From an uncultured Actinomyces sp. (GTDB taxonomy: Bacteria; Actinomycetota; Actinomycetes; Actinomycetales; Actinomycetaceae): a DNA stretch of 8,881 nt. Below, one piece after another: positions 1-5,735 of this stretch (positions within the stretch are counted from its first letter, which is position 1; each line of letters opens with the position of its first letter). The DNA is taken from positions 1 to 8,881 of the forward strand of contig CAJZFF010000053.1 of the NCBI GenBank assembly GCA_915069725.1. The letters run 5' to 3'. The notes under the pieces are model-generated. The model was not told where the DNA came from. It searched no databases and worked only from the letters and a program-made list of their open reading frames with translations. The position numbers were made by a program, and so were the translations under genes.

Positions 1-2
1 GG

Positions 3-932
3 CGGGGCGTGGGGGTGATGCTGCTGCTGCGCTCCCCCGGCGCGGCACCCTTCACCGCCCAGGACCTGGAGATCGCCGAGCTCGTGGCGGGGCAGGCCAC
101 CATGGCCTTTGAGCTGGCCGACGCCCAGCACGCCGAGGAGATGGCAACGCTGCTCGATGAGCGGGCCCGGATCGGCCGGGATCTGCACGACCTGGCCATC
201 CAGCAGCTCTTCGCCACCGGCATGCAAATCTCGGCGGCCCGGGAACGGCTGGCCTCCAGCGAGCATGCGGACCTGGATGCTGTGTGCTCCGTGCTGAGCA
301 CCGCCCTGGAGGCGGTGGACGACTCCGTGGGCCAGATCCGCTCCATCGTGCGTTCCCTGCGCGACCGCGATGAGGAGGTCGGGGTGATCGAGCGGCTGCG
401 GCGCGAGGCATCCCTGGCCCGAAACGCCCTGGGCTACGCCCCCTCGCTGCTGCTGAGCGTCGACGGCCGGGGCCTGGCCCAGGTGGACCGCGACGAGGAG
501 GACCGGCTCATCGCCTCGGTCGACGCCGCCGTGCCACCGGACATCGCCGACGACATGGTCGCCGTCGTGCGCGAGGGACTGAGCAACGTGGCCCGTCACG
601 CCCACGCCTCCTCGGTGACGGTGGACGTCAAGATCGAGGGGGTGCTGCCCGGTTCAGAGCTGTGCTGCGGGCCGGGGGACGACGAGGGCCACGCCTCAGG
701 AGACGCCGAGCCCTTCCGGGGCAGCCCGGTGGTGGAGATCGTCTGCCGTGACGACGGCGTCGGGGTGAATCCCTCAGTGACGCGCCGTTCGGGGACGGCC
801 AACATGGCCGAGCGGGCCCGCCGCCATGGCGGCAGCTTCGTCATCGGTCCGCGGGCCCGCTCCGACGGCGAGCGGCGCGGCACCTGCTTCACCTGGCGAG
901 TTCCCCTGGACGTGGGCGGCCGGGTGCGCTGA
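3..932 (+). CDS. Sensor histidine kinase, GAF / HisKA_3 / HATPase_c type (5' end outside window)
   Basis: This is the C-terminal part of a NarL/DevS-class histidine kinase. It would autophosphorylate a histidine and pass the phosphate to a LuxR-type response regulator. The frame is open to the left edge, so the N-terminus and sensory region are missing. The first ~35 visible residues look like the last strand and helix of a GAF domain (AELVAGQATMAFELADAQ). The HisKA_3 H-box is ERARIGRDLHD, with the phospho-acceptor His codon at 186-188. The ATPase N-box is EGLSNVARHA (Asn codon 585-587), the G1 box is DDGVG (750-764), and a degenerate G2 follows (SGTANMAERARRHGG). About 25 polar, Gly/Asp-rich residues with two adjacent Cys are inserted between N and G1 (roughly 640-720). 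No transmembrane segment is seen in the visible part. It converges on the response regulator at 984-1637 with only 51 bp between the stops, so the two are not co-transcribed. Family call is firm; the signal sensed is unknown. Confidence 0.9.
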   Translation, partial: RGVGVMLLLRSPGAAPFTAQDLEIAELVAGQATMAFELADAQHAEEMATLLDERARIGRDLHDLAIQQLFATGMQISAARERLASSEHADLDAVCSVLSTALEAVDDSVGQIRSIVRSLRDRDEEVGVIERLRREASLARNALGYAPSLLLSVDGRGLAQVDRDEEDRLIASVDAAVPPDIADDMVAVVREGLSNVARHAHASSVTVDVKIEGVLPGSELCCGPGDDEGHASGDAEPFRGSPVVEIVCRDDGVGVNPSVTRRSGTANMAERARRHGGSFVIGPRARSDGERRGTCFTWRVPLDVGGRVR

Positions 933-983
933 GTCCACGTGCGTCCCTCGGTGGCGGGCTCAGCGCCTAGGAGGAACCGTCAG

Positions 984-1637
984 CTAGCTGTTGCGCCAGC
1001 CCGAGGCCCGCTGGCCGGCGACCCAGGCGGCGACCTGGGTGCGTCGCTGCAGACCCATCTTGGCCAGTAGGGAGGTGATGTGGTTCTTGACCGTCTTCTC
1101 GGCGACTCCGAGCCGCTCACCGATCTCCCGGTTGGACAGGCCGTCACCGATGAGGTCGAGGACCTTGCGCTCGGCGTTGGTCAGGTCGGCGGTGGGGTCG
1201 TCGTGGTCCGCCCGGCGGCGCGTCACGGTGCGCTCGTCGAGCAGGACGCGCCCGGAGGCGACGGCCCGCACGACGTCGCTGATCTCAGCGCCGTGGACCG
1301 TCTTGAGCAGGTAGGCCCGGGCGCCTGCCGCCAGGGCCTCGGCCAGGGCCTCGTCGTCGTCGAAGGAGGTCAGCACGATCGGCAGGGCCTGGGGCACGGA
1401 GTCCCTCAGCTCCTGCATGAGCTCGATGCCAGTGCCGTCGGGCAGCTGGAGGTCGACGAGGATGACATCGGGACGGACCAGCTCGGCCCGACGCACCGCC
1501 TCGGCCCGAGATCCCGCCTCGGCGACGACGTCGAGCCCATCGGCGCGGTCAATGATCTCGGCGATGCCGCGACGGACGATCTCGTGGTCGTCCACGATCA
1601 TGACGCGGACGATCTCCGACGATGGGGTGTGTGCCAT
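984..1637 (-). CDS. Response regulator, NarL/LuxR (DevR/DosR-like) family
   Basis: This 217-residue transcription factor is probably activated by phosphorylation from a histidine kinase. The receiver domain spans about residues 9-125. Its acidic pocket is D16-D17, the phospho-acceptor is D62 in ILVDLQLPDG, the switch residue is T90 and the conserved lysine is K112 (YLLKTV). The C-terminal LuxR/GerE helix-turn-helix lies at about 152-206 and contains LTNAERKVLDLIGDGLSNRE and EKTVKNHITSLLAKMGLQRR. The EKTVKN..LLAKMG..RRTQ pattern and the LPDGTGIEL segment resemble mycobacterial DevR/DosR closely, but no DosR-box palindrome was found in the window. The ATG at 1635-1637 has no clear Shine-Dalgarno and sits about 7 nt after a TANNNT -10 box, suggesting a leaderless mRNA. 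The gene is divergent in function from the mutM operon behind it and convergent with the kinase at 3-932. That kinase is the obvious partner candidate, though the tail-to-tail arrangement is unusual. Confidence 0.93.
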   Translation of the reverse strand: MAHTPSSEIVRVMIVDDHEIVRRGIAEIIDRADGLDVVAEAGSRAEAVRRAELVRPDVILVDLQLPDGTGIELMQELRDSVPQALPIVLTSFDDDEALAEALAAGARAYLLKTVHGAEISDVVRAVASGRVLLDERTVTRRRADHDDPTADLTNAERKVLDLIGDGLSNREIGERLGVAEKTVKNHITSLLAKMGLQRRTQVAAWVAGQRASGWRNS

Positions 1638-1644
1638 ACTCGTG

Positions 1645-1676
1645 ACATTACCAGGGTATGGAAACCTACGTCACAA
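1645..1676 (-). promoter_or_regulatory. Putative promoter of the response regulator gene (leaderless)
   Basis: On the minus strand a -10 box TAATGT (1645-1650) fits the actinobacterial TANNNT pattern. It is preceded after 18 nt by GTGACG (1669-1674), which matches four of six bases of TTGACA. Only 7 nt separate the -10 box from the ATG at 1637, so transcription should begin at or next to the start codon. An alternative register is TTGTGA (1671-1676) with GGTAAT (1647-1652), also 18 nt apart. A small dyad, TACC-AG-GGTA (1649-1658), overlaps this region and could be a binding site. Confidence 0.4.
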
Positions 1677-1733
1677 CCCTGGCAGCTCCGCGGTGATGCT
1701 GTTGCGGAGGCTCCCTGCGAGCACTGGCGGCAC

Positions 1734-2810
1734 CTACCGGCGCCGGCGCGGACGGGTCTGGCAACGGGGACAGTAGGTGTGAGAACGCCCTCCCAGGGCC
1801 TCGCGCACCATGGTGGTCTTGCAGCGGCGGCACTCCAGTCCCTGGCGCCCGTAAGCGCCCAGCTCGCGGGCGAAGAGCCCGGCGGCGCCCTCGACATCGA
1901 CGTAGAGGGCGTCGAAGCTCGTGCCACCGACCTCCAGTGCACGGCGCATGACCTCGGCAGTGGACTCAAGGATCCGGGCCACCACCCGCGGGCCGAGTCC
2001 GGTTCCCGGGCGCAGGCCGTGCACCCCGGCCTCCCACAGGCCCTCGTCGGCGTAGATGTTGCCGATGCCCGAGACGAGTCCCTGGTCGAGCAGCTGGGTC
2101 TTGATGGCGCGCCTCGAGGCGCGCACCCGGGCAACGACGCCGGTGGGGCCGGTCAGTTCCAGGGCGGGGTCGAGCAGGTCACGGGCGATATGGGTGGCGT
2201 CGGCGGGCAGCAGCGGGCGCGGGTCACCCATCCCGCCGGGAGCGCCGTCGACCGTGGGGGTCAGGTCGACGACGTGCAGGCCACCGAGCATGCGCTGGTC
2301 GACCAGGTCGAGTACCGCTCCGCCAGCCCTGTCGTCGTCGCCGTTGCCGCTGTCGTCATCGCGGTCGGTACTGAGGTGAAGGCGCACTCGCAGGTGGCGG
2401 GCGGAGGTGGAGATGTCCCGCACGTAGCGGGGCTGCTCGGTGGCGCTCAGGTCCACGGGGCGCCCGCCGGGCAGGGTGTCCGGGTCGGTCAGGAAGGCCG
2501 CGGCACGGTTGGACTCCGGGGCAGCGTCAGGAGCGGTCGCGGCGGTGGTGCCGCGCACGAGCAGCTGGCCGCTCATGCCCAGGTGGGCCGACAGGGCACG
2601 TCCGTCGTCCAGGGTCAGCCACAGGAACTTCCCACGGCGGACGGCCGCGGTCAGGGTGCGCCCGGTGAGCTGGTCGACGAAGGCCTGCGCTCCCCCGTCC
2701 TGGCGGCGCAGCGGACGCGGGTCGAGGATCTCGACGCGGGTGACGGTGCGTCCGGCCACATGCCGGGCGAGACCGGCGCGCACCACCTCGACCTCGGGCA
2801 GCTCTGGCAT
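1734..2810 (-). CDS. mutM: Formamidopyrimidine-DNA glycosylase (MutM/Fpg), enlarged by internal insertions
   Basis: This bifunctional base-excision repair enzyme removes 8-oxoguanine and FaPy lesions and nicks the abasic site. The start is fixed by the invariant MPELPEVE: after Met removal, Pro1 is the catalytic nucleophile, and E3 and E6 are present. Other landmarks are K61 (RRGKFLWL), the HLGMSGQL loop (76-83), the helix-two-turn-helix GIGNIYADE, and a C-terminal zinc finger C327-x2-C330-x16-C347-x2-C350 with its DNA-contacting R342. At 358 residues it is well above the usual ~270-290. The excess is two low-complexity segments, about residues 88-128 and an Asp/Gly-rich stretch at about 148-163. 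In the DNA-intercalating loop, family members usually carry R-x-F; here it is DQRMLGG (R173, L175), so the wedge Phe is Leu. The ATG overlaps the rnc stop as TGATG and there is no strong Shine-Dalgarno, so translation is probably coupled to rnc. Confidence 0.96.
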   Translation of the reverse strand: MPELPEVEVVRAGLARHVAGRTVTRVEILDPRPLRRQDGGAQAFVDQLTGRTLTAAVRRGKFLWLTLDDGRALSAHLGMSGQLLVRGTTAATAPDAAPESNRAAAFLTDPDTLPGGRPVDLSATEQPRYVRDISTSARHLRVRLHLSTDRDDDSGNGDDDRAGGAVLDLVDQRMLGGLHVVDLTPTVDGAPGGMGDPRPLLPADATHIARDLLDPALELTGPTGVVARVRASRRAIKTQLLDQGLVSGIGNIYADEGLWEAGVHGLRPGTGLGPRVVARILESTAEVMRRALEVGGTSFDALYVDVEGAAGLFARELGAYGRQGLECRRCKTTMVREALGGRSHTYCPRCQTRPRRRR

Positions 2811-3604
2811 CAGCTCGTCTGGGGGGTCTGCCCGGTGAGCAGGTCGGCGCGCAGGGCCTCGTTGACACCGGGCAGGTTGAGACCGCCATCGCCCCGGGCG
2901 GCCAGGATGGCGGCGTAGGCGGCCTCGGCGGCGTCGTGCTCGGCGACCTTCTTCGAGCTGCCGGTGCCCTGTCCCAGAACCCGGCCGTCAACGATGGCGC
3001 TGGCGGTGAAGACCCGCTGGTGATCGGGACCGGTTCCGGTGACCTCGTAGGCGGGGTTGCCGAGCTGGTGGACAGCAGTGAGCTCCTGGAGGCTCGTCTT
3101 CCAGTCCAGGCCCGCGCCGCGGGTGCGGGCCGACTCCAGAAAGCGGGAGACGAGCCGGGTGACGACTGTGCGGGTCTCCTCCAGACCGTGGGTGAGGTAG
3201 GTGGCGCCGATGAGGGCCTCGACCGTGTCGGACAGGATGGAGTCTTTGTCGCGCCCGCCTGAGAGCGCCTCGCCCTTGCCGAGCTTGATGAACTCCCCCA
3301 GTCCCAGGTCGCGGGCGACGGCGGCCAGGGCCGGCTCGGAGACGGTGGCGGCGCGCATCTTGGCGAGCTGGCCCTCGGGGACCTCCGAGTGGGTGCGGTA
3401 GAGGTACTCGGTGACGATGATGCCCAGGACGGAGTCGCCCAGGAACTCCAGGCGCTCGTTGGTGGGCAGGCCACCGTTCTCGTGGGCGTAGGAGCGGTGG
3501 GTCAGGGCCAGGTCGAGCAGATGGGCGTCAATGCTCGGCCCCCAACGGTAGACGAGAGCCTCGGTGTCGGTGCGCGCGGGCGGGGCGCTGCGGCGCTTGG
3601 CCAT
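2810..3604 (-). CDS. rnc: Ribonuclease III
   Basis: This double-strand-specific endoribonuclease processes the rRNA precursor and other structured RNAs. The 264-residue protein has an N-terminal endonuclease domain (about 14-157) with the signature [12 protein letters not shown]. Catalytic and metal-binding acidic residues are E50, E53, D57, D126 and E129 ([10 protein letters not shown]). A C-terminal dsRNA-binding domain follows at about 167-235, opening with DWKTSLQEL and closing with the Lys-rich [17 protein letters not shown]. All expected active-site residues are intact. The ATG overlaps the DUF177 stop as TGATG, and a GGAGG lies about 10 nt upstream inside the DUF177 coding sequence. 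Its own stop overlaps the mutM ATG the same way. The three genes therefore look like one transcript with coupled translation. Pairing of rnc with DUF177 and mutM is the usual actinobacterial arrangement. Confidence 0.97.
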   Translation of the reverse strand: MAKRRSAPPARTDTEALVYRWGPSIDAHLLDLALTHRSYAHENGGLPTNERLEFLGDSVLGIIVTEYLYRTHSEVPEGQLAKMRAATVSEPALAAVARDLGLGEFIKLGKGEALSGGRDKDSILSDTVEALIGATYLTHGLEETRTVVTRLVSRFLESARTRGAGLDWKTSLQELTAVHQLGNPAYEVTGTGPDHQRVFTASAIVDGRVLGQGTGSSKKVAEHDAAEAAYAAILAARGDGGLNLPGVNEALRADLLTGQTPQTS

Positions 3605-4194
3605 CAGGCCTGTTCCTCCCCGCTCGTGGCCGCGTCCTGCTCGCCCTCCTGACCGGTCTCGGTCTCCAGCAGGCCGGCCAGGGCGGACCAGCGCGGGTCG
3701 AGGACCTCGTGGTGGTGGTCGGCGGGCAGGTCCTCGAGCCGCTTGCCGCAGTCAGCGCACAGTCCGGGGCAGTCGGGGCGGCACAGGGGCTGGAAGGGCA
3801 GCGTGGGCACCAAGGCGTCGCGCAGTGCCGGTTCGAGGTCCAGGGTGGTCTCCCCCACCGCCAGGAGGTCCTCTGCCTCCTCATCGCCTTCGGCCCGCTG
3901 GGCCTCGATGACCTGGGGGAAGAGGTAGAGCTCGTCGATCCTCACGCTGCGGTCCTCATCGAGGTCGCGCAGGCAGCGCACGCACTCGCCGTGGACGTGC
4001 AGGTCGGCGTCGGCCTGCGCCAGGACGCCGTCGTCCATGGAGGTCAGGGTGACGTCGAGGGCGAGGTCGCTGCCCTCGGGCACGCCGATGACCTCGGTGC
4101 CCAGGTCGGCGGGGGCGGAAGTGCGGATCTGCAGGTTCTTGACCGAGCCGGCGGCACGGGGCAGATCGACGATATCGACGACGAGTCCTGACAT
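3604..4194 (-). CDS. DUF177 / YceD family protein (large ribosomal RNA accumulation-type)
   Basis: This is a 196-residue YceD/DUF177 protein. The family is linked genetically to 23S rRNA accumulation and is usually encoded beside rpmF and rnc; its biochemical role is not settled. Features seen are the N-terminal [14 protein letters not shown], a CVRC pair (C71, C74), and the family's C-terminal cysteine cluster C138-x3-C142-x3-C146-x2-C149 followed by [19 protein letters not shown]. The tail is rich in Glu, Gln and Gly. I chose the ATG at 4192-4194 because GGAGG lies 5 nt upstream and the family's N-terminus starts there. A longer in-frame reading to 4311 would translate a tandem repeat (CITW CITW CITW) and is unlikely. 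Unusually, no rpmF follows: the stop overlaps the rnc ATG directly. The gap of 197 bp to the preceding gene suggests a separate promoter or processing site. Confidence 0.9.
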   Translation of the reverse strand: MSGLVVDIVDLPRAAGSVKNLQIRTSAPADLGTEVIGVPEGSDLALDVTLTSMDDGVLAQADADLHVHGECVRCLRDLDEDRSVRIDELYLFPQVIEAQRAEGDEEAEDLLAVGETTLDLEPALRDALVPTLPFQPLCRPDCPGLCADCGKRLEDLPADHHHEVLDPRWSALAGLLETETGQEGEQDAATSGEEQA

Positions 4195-4199
4195 GGGTT

Positions 4200-4204
4200 C
4201 CTCC
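4200..4204 (-). promoter_or_regulatory. Ribosome binding site GGAGG for the DUF177 gene
   Basis: GGAGG on the minus strand lies 5 nt before the ATG at 4194. It decides the start of the DUF177 gene against longer in-frame alternatives at 4223 and 4311, whose upstream sequence lacks such a site. Confidence 0.75.
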
Positions 4205-4265
4205 ACAGCGGGTTGACCGCGCCGCATCCAGCGATGACCGAGGGGCCCAACGGCATGATGTCCGC

Positions 4266-4312
4266 GTGATGCCCATGTGATGCACCAGGTGATGCACCAG
4301 GTGATGCACACG
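4266..4312. repeat. Short tandem repeat, 12-bp unit gtgatgcaccag, about four copies
   Basis: Two perfect copies of gtgatgcaccag (4277-4288, 4289-4300) are followed by gtgatgcacacg (4301-4312). A shorter degenerate copy, gtgatgcccat (4266-4276), precedes them. Across adjacent units each junction contains a small dyad, GGTG-ATG-CACC. The array sits in the 197-bp non-coding gap between the SepIVA-like gene and DUF177, about 70-120 nt upstream of the DUF177 start codon. It could be a cluster of regulator sites at 12-bp spacing, a leader element or a neutral replication-slippage repeat. The rest of the gap (4195-4391) shows no gene, tRNA or clear terminator, and no convincing promoter by eye. Confidence 0.8.
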
Positions 4313-4391
4313 GTGCTGGGCGGCTGGTGGGCGGGGTGATGGACGAGGTTTCTGGTGCGAGCGTACCCGGTGGGGCTGCGGCGCCTCTGGT

Positions 4392-4943
4392 TCAGTGGGC
4401 GGAGGGGTCCACGGACCAGCCCGAGCGACGGCGCACGGGCTCCTGGATCTCCACCGGCTGGCCCGCGCCGTCCCCCAGGCGGCCGGCCAGGACCTCGCGG
4501 CCGGCGCGGATCCGCTCGGCAACCTTGGCGACCTCGGCCTCCAGGGAGGCCAGGGTGCGGTCGGAGTACTCATCGGCCCCGTGACGCAGGGAGGCGGCCT
4601 TGTCCTCCGCCGCGGCCACGATGCTGTCGGCCCGGTCATTGGCCATGCGCACGATGTTCTCCCCGGCCACGAGCCGCTCGGACTCCTCCTGGGCGTACTG
4701 GACGAGCCGTTCGGACTCGGCCCGTCCCTCAGCCAGGACGGCGTCGGCATCGGCGACGATCTTCTCGGCGCGACGAACGGCGCTCGGGACCGCGTCACGA
4801 GCCCTGTCAATGAGGTGCAGGGCGTTCTCCCGGTTGACGATCGCCGAGGCGCTCATCGGCATGGATCGGGCGTTGCTGATGAGCTCGTCGAGCTCATCGA
4901 GGATGCGCAGCAGGTCTTCTCCGGCATCGCGGCTGGTCGTCAC
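4392..4943 (-). CDS. SepIVA-like DivIVA-domain coiled-coil protein (Rv2927c-type)
   Basis: This 183-residue, mostly helical, charged protein has no signal peptide or membrane segment. The N-terminal ~55 residues (LRILDELDELISNARSMPMS, then NRENALHLIDRARDAVPSAV) resemble the DivIVA-like N-terminus of mycobacterial Rv2927c/SepIVA, a septum-associated factor. Residues about 57-150 form an Ala/Glu/Arg-rich coiled coil (RAEKIVADADAVLAEGR, ESERLVQYAQEESERLV), and the last ~30 residues are polar and probably disordered. The mycobacterial protein is longer, so the coiled coil is shortened here. Automatic annotations often call such proteins 'ATP synthase subunit B-like' because of the coiled coil, which is misleading. 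The GTG start overlaps the coaD stop as GTGA and has AGAGG about 7 nt upstream. Position before DUF177-rnc-mutM matches the mycobacterial order Rv2927c-Rv2926c-rnc-fpg, which supports the homology. A role in division or envelope growth is inferred. Confidence 0.78.
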   Translation of the reverse strand: MTTSRDAGEDLLRILDELDELISNARSMPMSASAIVNRENALHLIDRARDAVPSAVRRAEKIVADADAVLAEGRAESERLVQYAQEESERLVAGENIVRMANDRADSIVAAAEDKAASLRHGADEYSDRTLASLEAEVAKVAERIRAGREVLAGRLGDGAGQPVEIQEPVRRRSGWSVDPSAH

Positions 4944-5527
4944 GGTAGGTCCTCTCGAGTGTGGTCGGCGCCGACGAAGCGGCTTGGCGGGGTCCCGGGC
5001 GGGACGAGTCCTGAGTCGACGCCGTCGTGGGCTGCGGCCCCGGAGGCCTGAGCCAGCCGGACCGCCAGGGCGTGGGCCACAGCGGGCGGGACGAGGGCGG
5101 AGACGTCCCGCCCATAGCCGGCGACGTCCTTGACGAGGGAGGAGGAGATGTGCGCGTAGGCGGCGGACGCGGGCAGGAAGACCGTCTCGGGCGCCCCCAG
5201 GTCGCGGTTGAGCAGCGCCATGGGCAGCTCGGCGTCCAGGTCGCTGCCGTTACGCAGTCCTTTGATGATGGCGTTCGCGCCGCGCTGGCTGCAGTAGTCG
5301 GCCAGCAGCCCGGGAACGATGTCCACCTCGACACCGGGCAGGTGGGTGGTGGCCTCCCTGGTCAGGCGGAGGCGTTCGTGGACGTCGAGCAGGTGGTGCC
5401 CGGCCTTGACTGCGTTGTGGGCGATCCCGATGACGACGATGTCGAAGAGTGTGGCCGCACGTGCGGCGATGTCGACGTGCCCCAGGGTGAGGGGATCGAA
5501 GCTTCCGGGGTAGACGGCCAGGCTCAT
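4940..5527 (-). CDS. coaD: Phosphopantetheine adenylyltransferase (CoaD/PPAT)
   Basis: CoaD transfers AMP from ATP to 4'-phosphopantetheine, giving dephospho-CoA in the penultimate step of coenzyme A synthesis; it is cytosolic and normally hexameric. The nucleotidyltransferase signature is clear: YPGSFDPLTLGH (residues 6-17, with the T/HxGH motif as TLGH). K41, the KGLRNGSD loop with R92, and the ATP-binding YAHISSSLVKDVA (124-136, the ISSSxxK/R motif) follow. The core ends near residue 160, the normal length. A 35-residue Gly/Pro/Ala-rich tail is extra and carries the Shine-Dalgarno of the next gene. The ATG at 5525-5527 has no Shine-Dalgarno and a TANNNT box 6 nt upstream, so it may be leaderless. 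The gene heads the minus-strand cluster and is divergent from the LacI regulator. Confidence 0.95.
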   Translation of the reverse strand: MSLAVYPGSFDPLTLGHVDIAARAATLFDIVVIGIAHNAVKAGHHLLDVHERLRLTREATTHLPGVEVDIVPGLLADYCSQRGANAIIKGLRNGSDLDAELPMALLNRDLGAPETVFLPASAAYAHISSSLVKDVAGYGRDVSALVPPAVAHALAVRLAQASGAAAHDGVDSGLVPPGTPPSRFVGADHTREDLP

Positions 5528-5533
5528 GCGGCC

Positions 5534-5539
5534 ACGCTA
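5534..5539 (-). promoter_or_regulatory. Possible -10 box for coaD (leaderless start)
   Basis: TAGCGT on the minus strand fits TANNNT and lies 6 nt before the coaD ATG. That is the distance expected if transcription starts at the ATG, and no Shine-Dalgarno is present. No good -35 is visible 16-19 nt upstream, so this is weak. Confidence 0.25.
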
Positions 5540-5710
5540 CTGGCTGGGCGTGTCGCCGTGCGGGACGCGCGCCGCGTTGCCCCTTCCAAGACCAGCACAG
5601 GTCAGCGGGGAGATCCTGCACACCGGCACCGCCCCATACGCACCCGCATTCACGCTTCACAGCAGCACGTCACTTCTCGGACCTGCTGCCCGCCAAGATC
5701 CCGGAGCACT

Positions 5711-5724
5711 GCGAAAGCGCTGCT
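5711..5724. promoter_or_regulatory. Possible LacI-family operator overlapping the lacI-type gene's promoter
   Basis: The sequence gcgaaagcgctgct (5711-5724) contains the palindromic core AGCGCT with a central CG. Its left half (GAAAGCG) resembles LacI/CcpA-type operator half-sites. The right half is poorly matched, so symmetry is limited to 6 bp. Its position just upstream of the -10 box would suit autorepression by the regulator encoded at 5736-6734. Confidence 0.25.
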
Positions 5725-5729
5725 ATATT
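5721..5729 (+). promoter_or_regulatory. Extended -10 promoter of the LacI-family gene (leaderless)
   Basis: TGCTATATT is an extended -10 element (TGn followed by TATATT, five of six matches to TATAAT), one of the most AT-rich points of the window. The -35 position is poor (ccggag), as tolerated with extended -10 sites. The GTG at 5736 begins 7 nt after the box, where transcription should start, and there is no Shine-Dalgarno. Both facts favour a leaderless mRNA starting at this GTG. Confidence 0.55.
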
Positions 5730-5735
5730 TCCCTT

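Noticed and set aside
1686..1709. Hairpin CTCCGC / GCGGAG with 12-nt loop as the mutM terminator
   Set aside because: A 6-bp stem with a long loop and no T-run is expected by chance in GC-rich DNA; not enough to call.
1638..1733. DosR-box (hypoxia operator) upstream of the DevR-like regulator
   Set aside because: I looked for the GGGACT...AGTCCC type palindrome in this gap and in the other intergenic regions and did not find it.
1080..2918. Very long forward open frame (about 612 codons) covering the response regulator and mutM regions antisense
   Set aside because: It is opposite two unmistakable genes and spans their intergenic region. Its product is low-complexity, Gly/Val/Gln-rich and matches no fold. 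Long antisense frames are expected at this GC content.
4195..4311. N-terminal extension of DUF177 upstream to 4311
   Set aside because: It would translate the 12-bp tandem repeat as repeated CITW units. The good Shine-Dalgarno and the family N-terminus are at 4194.
4266..4312. CRISPR-like array
   Set aside because: The unit is only 12 bp, contiguous and without spacers, and no cas gene is near.
3956..4810. Minus-strand open frame of about 284 codons across the SepIVA-like/DUF177 gap
   Set aside because: The product is Pro/Arg/Ser-rich shadow sequence in another frame of two real genes, with no recognisable domain.
5526..5735. LacI-family protein beginning at 5526
   Set aside because: The extra 70 residues have no LacI homology and overlap the promoter. 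The GTG at 5736 is directly followed by the helix-turn-helix.
5528..5735. Riboswitch or small RNA in the coaD/LacI divergent region
   Set aside because: Only short imperfect dyads (for example GACC-AGCACA-GGTC and CAGCAG...CTGCTG) are present; no known aptamer pattern or small gene is recognisable.
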